DNA of 64,000 bases from Limnomonas spitsbergensis (lineage: Eukaryota; Chlorophyta; Chlorophyceae; Chlamydomonadales), in NCBI GenBank assembly GCA_037349105.1, contig JAYJMM010000090.1, positions 1,662,001 to 1,726,000 on the forward strand, written 5' to 3'. Shown here piece by piece: positions 1-12,900 of this stretch. The first letter of the stretch is position 1. The number at the start of each line of letters is the position of its first letter. A model generated the notes under the pieces. It saw only the letters and a program-made list of their open reading frames with translations, was not told the DNA's origin and made no database searches. The position numbers and the translations under genes were made by a program.

Positions 1-2159
1 CCCGTGCCTTTGCTCTAGCAATTGATTCAGCGAAAGTGAACTGCCTTTTGCTCATAACGACAGCATTTAAATGCGAAAGGAGCGTGATTGCGACATGAAC
101 GAAGCTACTCTGTGTGTGGCGATTTTTTTAGGGTTCGGGGCTAAAATATTCGTTTTTATGGTTCGTTTTTGTCCCATGGTATACATTTTAATCAAAATCA
201 ACGGTTAGTTTTCTTGAAAAACGATCAATAAAACGAAATCGGTCTGATACTACGGTACTTGCGCAAGTATTAAAAAATAAGGAGCGCAATACCCATGCGC
301 CCCAATCAAGGCTGCACTCCCATCACCATGCGGGCTCATACGGATACGCTCATACTATACGGTCCGCCCCATACTGTACACACAACTACCGTATCGTCCC
401 ATGTTCCAGCCCCCACTCCACCGACTGCCACCCCCCCTATCTTTTCTGCTTTGTATTAGACACGCTGTGTATTCGGAAATGCGTGTATAACACGGAGTGG
501 CAATTCGCATCCGCAACAACGTTAGGCTGGGTTATCTTCAACATACTTCGGAAATGGATACCGTACTAGCATGACGCATGCTCAATTGCTCATGTGACAT
601 GGGCATTTGGTGAGGGGAATGCCATGCAAAGCAATCAACAGGCTTGCACATCCAGTAACGTGCGAGCCATGCCACATGTCAATGTTTTAGGCATCTGATG
701 ATGCACGTGCAATTTGTCACATATAGTCACTGCAAGTGTTGCGTGCCACAATTTTCCGATCTTCGTCCCACCTCTTGCAGTCCCATAAAATGCAACAAGA
801 CAGCATTTTCGAGGTCTAGCATCGGTACGGTTTCAGGTACAGTTTCAAGTACGGCACTTACAACGTCATTAGGCAGACAAAGGACATTCCCTAAAATGCC
901 CTGATCACAGGATGCGCCGATGCGGTGATGCAGTGACACTGTAAACCAGTAGATAGTAAAAGGAAACTGGCGTCCAAACGCCGGTTAACATCACATACGG
1001 TATAGGTACCGATATCAGTATTCAGATACCGGTTGAAACAATTAACGATCGCCACAATTGCAAAACATGTATTCAGATGGATACTTCTTTGATTTACAGC
1101 AAACAGCATTAACTTGTTTCACAGCACTAGACATTGCTTTGTTTCACAGCACTCGGCACTACCTTGCTACTCTAATTAAGCTAAACATCAAATTACGGCG
1201 TCAATGCGTCATTACGAGAGAAAGCTCTATCTTCAAACAGAGAGCAGCACACACACATGACCTGACTAAGAGAAAAGCTCCCGAAAGTATGAAAGTCAGA
1301 AAGTATGAAGCTCAAATATACTACCAGTGATATGAGCAAGACATAAAATCATGGCGGTGGGGCCGGGAGCCACTTTGCATCTCTTTCAGTATAGAGCCAG
1401 GACAGGTTTGCGGGCACCTGTCCCATATATGCAACAATGGTGCTTCCCAGCCTGATTTAAAAAACGCAAAAATCGCAAATCAGCGCTCGGAAGCCCACGG
1501 CACCTTGTTGATGCTGGTCTGGCTGTGATGTCTTTGCGAGGGTACATCTATCCTGAATTCATCGTTGCCCTTGAGGCCAACTGCTCGCCAAAGTCACAAT
1601 CTGGCACATGACATGGGACCTGGCCCGGCTGTCATATAAAAATACTTGCCGGGAAAAAATACGAAAGGGAATTTCGCTGGCGACAAATTGATGGCAGCAA
1701 AGACCTGAAGCAACAGATTGCCAGCTGTGCGTGGCGGATGTTCGGCGCCTTGATTGAATTTCTGGCCGAAAAAGAGGCCCCAAGCAATTCCACATCGGGA
1801 ACGTGCCCCAACGCAAATGGCAAATAAACTAACTAAACGCTCACCCCCATACCCCAACCCCATACCCCAACAGTCCCCACATGGGACTAGATCCATGCAT
1901 GGGCGCCACATGGGACCAGGCACATGTGCACCACCATGAAGAACTTTGGGACTCAACGATACTAAGAGCCCCACAGAACTCTTGGCAATACTACTTCTGC
2001 TGCACTGCTGTCAGCGTATTCACACAGTCGAGACACAGTCGAGGCGTGTTGTCCACAGACTTGAGAAACCAGCACTCCAGCTCTTAACTTCTCACGCACA
2101 CACCACCGGCAGATCAACCATTCATGCCCGAGCGAGAGCCTAATGCATAAGGCCTGAAC
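1..2159. other. Spacer, no gene recognised
   Basis: No exon with a recognisable protein match or convincing coding stretch is visible on either strand. The first ~700 bases are AT-richer than the rest and include runs such as TTAAAAAATAAGG. Short open frames around 1560-1970 overlap on both strands and look like chance. Old transposon remnants could be present but I cannot identify them. Confidence 0.5.
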
Positions 2160-3230
2160 ACTGCTCTCTTCAAACGCTGATTGCAAATTTCAAACCCAGA
2201 AGAAAGGTCCGGTCTGGCCAGGGAAGACACCGACGATGATTTATAAATAAAGGGGAGGAGGGGTGCTCCATTGGCTCCACAGAAAAAACACGGGCATTCA
2301 TTTCTAAAAAAATTAGCTTAAGGAGCCCCTCCGGCCAGACCCAGGCCGCTCGCCACACGCGTCCTGCAGCTCTGTCAGTTGTTCCCTCCAAACCCGAAGG
2401 AGAAAAAGCACCTCTGCCCTAACACAGGGGCAGACACATGCATGCGGTCCTCGGCCTTGTCGACTACAATCTTTGAATCCAGGAGCGGGAATCCCTCCGG
2501 CCCTGAAACACACCGGATCTGTACTCAATAAAGCAAGAGAGAGGAGCTCCCCTCTGGATGGCCGCAAAACACCGAATACAATTAATGAACCTAAAGGGAG
2601 GAGCCCCTCTGGCCTCGGAACACCAACTGCAGTTTTTAAGACAGAAGGGAAAGTTGCCCATCTGGCTGTACCCAGGCTGCACGCCACACACATGGTCTTT
2701 AGTCCTGTCAGCTGTAATTAATGATCCAAGGGGAAGGAACCCCCCTCGGGTTGAAGCCCCAGGCTGCACATCCACACAAGTGGTCCTCGGCCATGTCGCA
2801 TGTAATCTGTGAACAACTAGAAGGTGCTCCGTTTTCAGTCCTGTCGGCTGTAATTAATGATCCAAGGGGAAGGTGCCCCTCTGGCTAGACCCAGGCTGCG
2901 TGCCCAGAAAAAATTGCAATGTACGAAAACAAGACAAAAAATTAAAGAAAATAACCAGCCTGGTCAGAACCAGGCTGCGTGCTCAGCAAAGATGGATTGT
3001 GATGTATGAAAGAAGAGAAAAGAGCCGGCCGGGTCAGACCCAGGCAGCAAGCTCAGGAAACACTGATTCTAATTTATGAACCATGGACGAGGAGCCGCTG
3101 TCGCCGTCTCGATTCGAATTTATAAAGCAAGGGAACGAGAAGGAGCCCCTCTCACCAGACTCAGGCAGCACGCCCAACGTCTCAAGGGGTGTGGGAAGCC
3201 ACCCTCCTAACCCTAACACCCATGAGGTGC
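2160..3230. repeat. Degenerate tandem array, ~55-100 bp units
   Basis: Successive diverged units share the words GGAGCCCCTCTGGCC, CAGACCCAGGCTGC and a following CTGTAATTAATGATCC or ATTTATGAA segment. Examples start near 2317, 2600, 2700, 2870, 2955, 3015 and 3150. Unit length varies, and the later units (2940-3080) are shorter than the earlier ones. No coding content is supported. Confidence 0.6.
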
Positions 3231-3940
3231 CGGCAACAACCCCATTGCCCGCCAACCGCAGAATCTACTGGCCATGCCTCCGATTCGGGAACGCAACATG
3301 CATTCCATAATCCCGCGTCCTCCTTCTTCGTTTCCATGGCGGATAAATCAGAGCACGAGCGCCTGACAGGAGGTAGCTGAGATGTAGCTGAGCCGTTGTC
3401 ACACTGTAGCTGAACTGTGGCTGATGAGCGTCTGAGCCACCAAGAAGGAATATCATAGATTTCATCCTACCCCGTAGCTTGCTCTTTGTTGCCCCGTCCT
3501 AGACTTCAGAGCTTCAGCGACATCCCAGTCAGCGCTCAATCGACGGACGGGACCGCACCAGCAGCCGGCCACTCCTGGACAGCATCAGGCGACGGGGGGG
3601 ACACGGGGATCAAAGCGGGAGAACATTTTTTATTAGGGATCTCCTTACCGTATGTGGACAAAATATGCCACGCCCTGCCATGCTGCGCTTTGCCTCGCCC
3701 TGCTATGCTATGCAATGCACCTCCGAACCATCATGACAAGAAACAACCGGTCGGCGACAACGGTACGGAACGAGCCAGTTCAGCCACAACAGCCTCCAGC
3801 CACCCCGCCTCAACCTTTGAACCATATCAATAAGATCATGAATTCATGACAAACAACACAACAGCCTAGAGCCTCCAGCAGCCCCGCCACGTTGCGCAAC
3901 TCAAAACATCAGATGACTTCAAGTCATTGAATGATGTCGG
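3231..3940. other. Spacer after the kinase stop codon, with copies of its last exon
   Basis: Downstream (in minus-strand sense) of the kinase stop codon. A cluster of TGTAGCTGA words lies at 3375-3430. At about 3775-3905 there are two imperfect copies of the 3' end of the kinase last exon, sharing CACAACAGCCTCCAGC and, in the first copy, AATTCATGACA. The copies match the stretch inside the coding exon at 3960-4040. No separate gene is seen. Confidence 0.5.
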
Positions 3941-6900
3941 TTAACACGGTGCGGAACAAACCATTTCAGCCACAACAGCCTCCAGCCGCCCCGACCCGCT
4001 GCGAAACCCGAAACATATCATACAATTCATGACAGGGAACACCACGGCTTCGAACCGCCGCGCTGAGTTGCGCACCTCTGCCATGAGCGCAGCCAGTATC
4101 TGACAGAACGTCGGCCGCTGCTTCGGCCCGCCGTCCAGGCAGCTCTCCGCCAGCGAGCGGAACCAGGCCGGCGCGCCGTCTGGCCACTCCCTCTGGACCA
4201 GCGGCAGGCCGCCGCTGCCGCCCGGGGCAGTGGGGCTCGTGGCCGGAACGGCCAAGTCGCTCAAACACTCCGGCTTGGCCTCCACCTGGCTGCCGAAGCT
4301 GCTGCGGTTGCGGCTGCGGAGGCTGGACTTCACGGAGGAGCACGGGCGGCTCGGCCGCCGCGTGTCTGCGCCATCCGAGGCCGACAGGCCTGCAAAAGGG
4401 GGTATTAGTGTTGACAAGTTAACGCGACCTCCCATTGCCTTTTTCGGAAGGGCCAGGCAGAGCGATTTGGGGGAAACCAGCGACATGAACCAAACAGGAC
4501 CTAGAACCTGCTACAATGGGACACGCGTCACACCGAAGGAGCACATACATAGAGGGAAAAAACTGAAGGAGCACATACCGTAGAACCTCAAAGACTCCGC
4601 GCAGCCCCCCAAAAAGATTTCCCCCCCCGTCGCACACCCCAAAAAGAATTTAATAAACGGTCGCGCAGCGACGAAATTTTAATTTAATTCAATGTTGCGG
4701 AGCAGGTAATTTAATTGAACATCGCGTATAACTAAAAATAATTTAAATTTCCTTCCGCGCAACACTTTCAGCCAGTACAGTAAAACTTAGTTAAAACCTC
4801 GTTTGATGCTAGCAAGGACAGTGCACGGTCAGCAATACTCAGCATAGTCGTCATCCTCCTCCTCCGCCGTTTCCTAGCCTCAGGAAACGTGTGGCTGTTG
4901 AAGCCTCGAAACGTCAGCAGTTGTCAGCACCCGTCTCTGCCTCCAGGATCGAGCTTTGCAACGGGGATTGGCGGAAGGATCACTCGACGGATGTCAAATC
5001 AAACAGTCGCGCGCGAGCGCGCGATTTTTTCCTATTTGCTGTTTTTAATTGTAGCGCGCAACCCCAAAATAGTTGTTTGGGCACCTGACTGACGCTCCGC
5101 GCAGCGGCGATTTTTGAATTAATATTAGCGCACAGCCATGTCCGCGCACCCCAATAATTATTTAATTACGAGCGGAGTCAGAGCGGTTCTACGGTACATG
5201 AAAAAGGGAAGGAGCACATACATAAAGAAAAAACTGAAGGAGCACATACACGGAGAAAACGGTAAGACAGTGGTGTCATGCGGTGTGGTGTGGTACCTTA
5301 GTCACCTGGGTATTCACACCCCACACTTGACCGTTCATACTCCCACACAGCTGATCATTCACACCCATGTCAAAACTAACCTGTGAACATGCTCCCCACA
5401 ATGCTCCCCACATCATCATGCTTGACAGAAAGGCGTCTGTGCTGAGAACACCCCCCCACGCCCAGCTGTACATTCCCCCACACTTGGACCTTCATACCAC
5501 CCACACCTAGCTGTTCGCACCATCACACCTAGCTAGACCCACACCTGTGTACAGCTCCCACATCATGACGCCGAATGCATAGGCGTCGGTGCTCCGCCGC
5601 GGCCGGGAGCCGAGCAGCACCTCTGGCGGGAGGTAAGGCAGCAGTGACGGCCGCGGGCGCCCTGCCACTTTATGGGCAGAGACCAGGCCGCGAGTCTGAG
5701 ACAGTGTGCAGAGGGCTGCGTCCTTCAGCTTGATGCGTACATCAGAGGGGAAGGACTGCAGGAAGAAGGTAGGAAGGGAGGAGGTGAGAGGCAGGATGTA
5801 GGAGGGAGTGAGGGGGTACGAGGCAGGAGGCAGGAGGGAGGCAGGAGGCAGGGGGGAGGCAGGAGGCAGAGGGGAGGAAGGAAGGAGGGAGAGGGGAGGA
5901 AGGAGGGGAGAAGGGAAGAAGGAAGGAGGGAGGGAGAGGCCAACAGTACTCCTTTTAGGGAGATGAAGCATAACGCCAGGTACATCACAGCCTTATGCTA
6001 ACTGACCGTAGGCGGCTGTGCTTCTTTTAGTGGGCACCCGGCCACCCTTGTGGCAATTTCAATACTGCATTTCTTTTCGAAAGAAGACGAGCTGGCCCTC
6101 ACCCTTGACAGCCTGTTTTCGAAGAAGCTGTGCCAGCTCTCTGATCTGGGCAGTACAGATTGAAAAAGAAAAGAAGGAGGAGGTCTCTCTGTCCCCCTGA
6201 TCTTATCAATGTATACCTGACCGATCTCTGATTCAGATCTAGATTTGTCCCTCACCTGACTTCTAGATCCAGATCCAACACCAATTTTCACCCAAAGATC
6301 TCCAGATCCACCCCCCATCACCCACCTCCAGATTGACACTGCCCGTAGACCTCTTTGCCGGGAGACATCGTCCCCAGGAATTTGAAGAGGGCCGAACCGA
6401 AAGCGAAACACGGTTGCCGCCGGCTTGCCACGCCACCAGCGATCTCCGACCCTAACATTAGGCAAAAGACAAGCAGTGGATTACATAAGCCCTAACATAA
6501 GGCAAAAGACAAGCAGTGGATACATAAACCCTAACATTCGGCAAAAGACAAGCACTGGATACATAAACCCTAATATTATGTAAAAGCCAATCAGTGGATA
6601 CATAAACCCTAACATTAGGCAAAATACAAGCATTGGATTACATAAACCCTAATATTATGTAAAAGACAAGCAGTGGATACATAAACCCTAACATTATGTA
6701 AAAGACAAGCAGTGGATTACATAAGCCCTAACATTAGGCAAAAGACAAGCAGTGGATTACATAAACCCTAACATTCGGCAAAAGACAAGCACTGGATACA
6801 TAAACCCTAATATTATGTAAAAGCCAATCAGTGGATACATAAACCCTAACATTAGGCAAAATACAAGCATTGGATTACATAAACCCTAATATTATGTAAA

Positions 6901-9900
6901 AGACAAGCAGTGGATACATAAACCCTAACATTATGTAAAAGACAATCAGTGGATACATAAACCCTAACATTATGTAAAAGACAATCAGTGGATACATAAA
7001 CCCTAACATTATGAAAAAGACAATCAGTGGATTACATAAACACTAACATTATGAAAAGACAAGCAGTGGATTACATAAACCCTAACATTATGTAAAAGAC
7101 AAGCAGTGGAAACATAAACCCTAACATTATGAAAAGACAAGCAGTGGATTACATAAACCCTAATATTATGAAAAGACAAGCAGTGGATACATAAACCCTA
7201 ACATTATGAAAAAGACAAGCAGTGGATTACATAAACCCTAACATTATGTAAAAGACAAGCAGTGGATTACATAAACCCTAACATTATGAAAAAGACAAGC
7301 ATTGAATACATAAACCCTAACATTATGTAAAAGACAAGCAGTGGATTACATAAACCCTAATATTATGAAAAAGACAAGCAGTGAATACATAAACCCTAAC
7401 ATTATGTAAAAGACAAGCAGTGGATACATAAACCCTAACATTATGAAAAGACAAGCAGTGGATACATAAACCCTAACATTATGTAAAAGACAAGCAGTGA
7501 ATACATAAACCCTAACATTATGTAAAAGACAAGCAGTGGATACATAAACCCTAACATTATGAAAAGACAAGCAGTGGATACATAAACCCTAACATTAGGC
7601 AAAAGACAAGCAGTGGATACATAAACCCTAACATTATGAAAAGACAAGCAGTGGATACATAAACCCTAACATTATGTAAAAGACAAGCAGTGGATACATA
7701 AACCCTAACATTATGAAAAGACAAGCAGTGAATACATAAACCCTAACATTATGTAAAAGACAAGCTGTGGATACATAAACCCTAACATTATGAAAAGACA
7801 AGTAGTGAATACATAAACCCTAACATTAGGCAAAAGACAAGCAGTGGATACATAAACCCTAACATTATGAAAAGACAAGCAGTGGATACATAAACCCTAA
7901 CATTATGTAAAAGACAAGCAGTGGATTACATAAACCCTAACATTAGGCAAAAGACAAGCAGTGGATACATAAACCCTAACATTATGAAAAGACAAGCAGT
8001 GGATACATAAACCCTAACATTATGAAAAGACAAGCAGTGGATTACATAAACCCTAACATCAGGCAAAAGACAAGCAGTGGATACATAAACCCTAACATTA
8101 TGAAAAGACAAGCAGTGGATACATAAACCCTAACATTATGAAAAGACAAGCTGTGGATTACATAAACCCTAATATTATGTAAAAGACAAGCAGTGGATAC
8201 ATAAACCCTAACATTATGTAAAAGACAAGCAGTGGATTACATAAACCCTCACATTATGTAAAAGACAAGCAGTGGATACATAAACCTTAACATTAGACAC
8301 ACAAGATTTGAATTGTCTTTCCTTTTAACGTCCTTTAGGAACATGAAAGATTAATTGAAATGGAAATTCTTCGTTATCAATGCAAGTTTCTGTTTGAGGC
8401 CGCTGCCAGAAGCATTCAATAAACAGATCATTCATACCCAAGGCGAGGCCAATCAAATCCCATGGTGTAGGCAAGCAGCAGGCAGCAGGATTACTTACAG
8501 AGAGGAAACAATGAAGCAAGGCTTTTTGAACCATAGTCGCGGACCTAGCAGTTCTTGTTTTATTCACAATGAAGCCCATCATGCAAACAGATCAACTGAG
8601 CTATTTGTTGGAATGAAAAAGGAATACCGCTAGCCGGATCTTGCAGCCGGATCTTGCCGCACCACCGCGTTTCTCACCGATTCAGTGCTGGTGCGTGAAG
8701 AGGGGGAGAGTGAGTTCATCGACGAGGGCCTGCCGCAGCCGCCAGGCTCGTCGAAGAGGCTGGGCGTGCGGATCAGCAGAACGTTGTCCGGTCGCAGCTC
8801 GCCGTGCAGCAGGCCTGCTTGATGCAGGGCCTGCACCGCAGAGGCAACCTGCGGGAACAAGGAGCGAGACCTCTGAGCAAGGAGCGGGAAATTGGGCAGG
8901 AGCTGAGCAGGAGCATCATGCTCTCGTTCTGAGGGGTCTGCACCGCAGAGGCAACCTGCGGGAACGAGGAGCGAGATCTCTGAGAAAGGAGCGGTAAATT
9001 GGGCAGGAGCTAAGCAGGAGCATCAGGCTCTCGTTCTGAGGGGTCTGCACCGCAGAGGCAACCTGCGGGAAAGAGGAGCGAGACCTCTGAGCAAGGAGCG
9101 GGAAATTGGGCAGGAGCTGAGCAGGAGCATCATGCTCTCGTTCTGAGGGGTCTGCACCGCAGAGGCAACCTGCGGGAACGAGGAGCGAGATCTCTGAGAA
9201 AGGAGCGGTAAATTGGGCAGGAGCTAAGCAGGAGCATCAGGCTCTCGTTCTGAGGGGTCTGCACCGCAGAGGCAACCTGCGGGAACGAGGAGCGAGATCT
9301 CTGAGAAAGGAGCGGTAAATTGGGCAGGAGCTAAGCAGGAGCATCAGGCTCTCGTTCTGAGGGGTCTGCACCGCAGAGGCAACCTGCGGGAACGAGGAGC
9401 GAGATCTCTGAGAAAGGAGCGGTAAAATGGGCAAGAGCTAAGCAGGAGCATCAGGCTCTCGTTCTGAGTGGCCTGCACCGCAGAGGCAACCTGCGGGAAA
9501 GAGGAGCGAGATCTCTGAGCAAGGAGCGGGAAATTGGGCAGGAGCTAAGCAGGAGCATCAGGCTCTCGTTCTGAGGGGTCTGCACTGCAGAGGCAACCTG
9601 CGGGAACGAGGAGCGAGATCTCTGAGCAAGGAGCGGGAAATTGAGCAGGAGTTAAGCAGGAGCATCAGGCTCTCGTTCTGAAAGGCTGCACCGCAGAGGC
9701 AACCTGCGGGAAGGTATAATACTGGAATGTGATCTCTGAGCAAGGAGCGGGAGGTTGAGCGGGGAGCGGGATCTCTGAGCAAGGAGCGGGAGGTTGAGCA
9801 GGAGTTAAGCGGGAGCGTCAGGCCCACGTTCTGAAGGGCCTGCACTTCAGACGCAACCGCTGGGCGGCCACCAGTAGTTTGACCTGGGACCAAACCTTGA

Positions 9901-12900
9901 CGGGCACAGGTCTCTTCTATTCATATTCTGGCATTTGTTGAATTTCACACTTGTGTGAAGAAATGTGTGTGGGGGGGGGGCGAAAATGCTGGCCATGCCT
10001 GGTGCCCCCTGACCGCAGAGTTGGCAGTCCACCAAGTCCTCCCACCGCAGGCCGTGATGTAGCTGACAGGTAGCTGAAGCACCCCCAAAAACCAAACCGT
10101 GCAGGCTGTGATGTAGCTGAAAGGCAGCTGAAGCAACCCCTAAAATGAAGAGAGGCCCTCACCTGCGTCAGGGTTTAGGGTTCAGGCCTTAGGGTTGACC
10201 TGCAACCCACCCCCTAAACAAATAAACAGTAGCCCTCACCTGCGTCAGGATCGACACCCTCTGGCGCAACGCAGACGTGCTGAGCCCCGCCTCTACAGCC
10301 GCGGAGACGCTCCTGGCCGACGCAAACAGCATGGGGCCACTGCTGGCCGAGGCCCGCTGGTGGGCGGCGCGCAGCGCCGAGCGGTCGAACTCAAAATTCG
10401 AATTGTGGATTTCAGGGCTGGAGTTCTGGATCCCGAGGTCCAGAACCGGCCGGTCGACGGCCGGCAGCGGCTTCGTCGGCGAGGGGAGCTGCGGGGTCGC
10501 CCAGGCGGCTGGTGGGGTCCTGGGGGAAAGCAGCGGCCGGCTGCTGCTGGAGGTCGGCCGGCTGTCTTCGGCGGTTGGGGCGGTTGTGGCCTCGCCTGCC
10601 GTGGCCTGCCTACGCAGCGGGCTGCTCAGAGCGGGACCTGCAGTGGCAGAGGCGCGCATGTGACAAGCAGCGATTTTGTCTAGTGAGTACCGGTGCTGAG
10701 AATGACTCGTACTGAATCACAATACCGGTATCAGACAATTCATTTGTTTTAGATTCAAGCGCAGTCGCTCAGTCCTGAAGCAATTCAGAAAGAACGCGAA
10801 ATAAAGTGCAGAGAAGCGTGAGTGTTCCCACACCTGCGCTGCGTGTAGGGGACTTTCGTGCCGTGCATGTCGACAGACAGCTGACCCAGGGCTGATCTCA
10901 AATCCATCCCACTCTCCTCCCTCTCTTTTCTCCCTCTTCCTCACCATGACACACCTTACCTCAACTTCCCACACTTACCTGCATCGGCGAAGGACAGCTG
11001 ACCTAGGGCTGGTTACAGAGTCACCCACCCCTTCACCCCTCCACCCCTTCACCCCTCCACCCCTCCACCCCTCCACCCCTTCACCCCTCCACCCCTCCAC
11101 CCCTTCACCCCTCCACCCCTCCACCCCTTCACCCCTTCACCCCTCCACCCCTCCACCCCTATCTTCCCTTCCTCATTAGCCCCTCTTCGCCCCCTCTACA
11201 CCCCCTTCTTCCATGGCTCCACTTTCCTCTCTCTTTCTCACATCCCTTTCCTTCTATGCCCCCCACTCGTTCTCACCTCTTGTCCTCTTCCCCCCTTTTC
11301 CCAACCCTTCTCACAACCCTCTCTTCCGACACTATTTGCCACCTCTTCACCCCTTTTCTTCCCACATTCTTTCTCACCTGCACCGTAGTCCAGGTCAGCA
11401 TCGGAAACAGGCTCCTACCCCAGTGCTGCCTGCAAACACACCCCACTCTTTGCCCTCTCTATCCCACACTCTTTCCCACCTGCGCCGCCGTCCAGGTCAG
11501 CATCAGAAACTGGCTGCTGCCCCAGTGCTGCCCGCAGGCTCACAGACGGCACACTTTCCAGCAGGAGCGCAAAGCAGCACCTGAGCAATAGAATCAAACA
11601 AACCGCTACTTCAATGAGCAGCTGATGAGCTGACCAAGAGCGGCTCCCAACCTCACAAATGGCACGCTTTCCAGCAAAAGGGCAGAGCAGCACCTGGGCG
11701 GTTATATGCCCTTAGGGTTCGGGGTTTTGGATTGTCATGCAGCTTTATGCTGGTTTAGGGTTGTCATGCGGCTATATGCAAGTTCCCTGAACGGACTGGA
11801 CTATCTCCCGCCGTGCATAGCCTTTTCTGCAGGGTCTGGCACGCCGCAAGGCGGGATCCGCAACGGTTATATTATCTGCGGTAGCACACCCAGGCCGAAG
11901 ATGCGGAAGATAAATGGATAGTCGCTGAAGCAGATGCGTGTGTGGAGGGGGTTAGACACTTTCTCGACGTGCTTCCTGTGGGCTGATGAGAGGGGCTGCA
12001 GCAAGGCCCAATGGCGCACTCTCACTTTTTCATCCCTAAACCCTCAACCCTGCGTTCTTGCCCTCACCTGTATTTCCCGCGCTTGGGGGGTATCCCTGTC
12101 AAGCAGCCGGTCGCAAACGCGTCCTGGTTCCTGAACATGCCCTCTGTGTGGTCCTGCATGGGGTGCATGGGGTACGCAAGGGTTTAGGCTTAAGGGGTTT
12201 AGAGGTCAGGGTTCTGGCATGAAGGGTGTGCAAACTTTGTGTGGACTTTCTGACTCCTTAACATGCCCTCCGTGTGCTCCAACATAGTGTGCATGGTGTG
12301 CATGGTGTGCATGGTGTGCATGGTGTGCATGGTGTGCATGATTACCATGACCTTTCTGATTCTAGGCCATGCCCTCCCTGCGGTCCTGCTTGTCTTAAAT
12401 GGTGACAACATGGGCAACATAGGGGCAAGGCACATGTCAATCATGGTCTGTATGGGTGGAATGGTCTGCATGGTCTGCAGGGAGGCCTGCAAGTTTTGTA
12501 TGTGATGCATGGGTTGCACGCTTTGCACGGGTTGCATGGAGGCCTGCATGGGTAAGATGTGCAGCATGGGCTGTGCGGGCTACATGGTGTGCAAGTGCTG
12601 CATGGGGCCTGCATGGTTTGCATGTGCTGCACGGGGGCTGCATGGCTTGCATAAGGCTTGCATGGTCTGCATGGCTTGCATGGGGTCTGCATGGGCAACA
12701 TGCTTTGCATGGGGGGCTGTGTGGGTTGCATGGGCTACATGGGAGACACAGAGGCCTGTATATAGTGCATGAGTTCCATTGCTTGTATAGAGGCCTGCAT
12801 GGCTTGCATGGACGGCTGCATGGGATGCATGGAGGCCTGCATGGGGCTTGCATGGAGGCCTCCACGAGGCCTGCATGGAGTTTGCATGGAGGCATGCATG

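Noticed and set aside
6480..8300. Telomere or subtelomere because of repeated AACCCTAA
   Set aside because: The telomere-like word is only part of a 39-bp unit, and genes continue on both sides.
6452..8310. Possible CRISPR-like array
   Set aside because: The units are contiguous 39-mers without unique spacers, in an intron of a eukaryotic gene.
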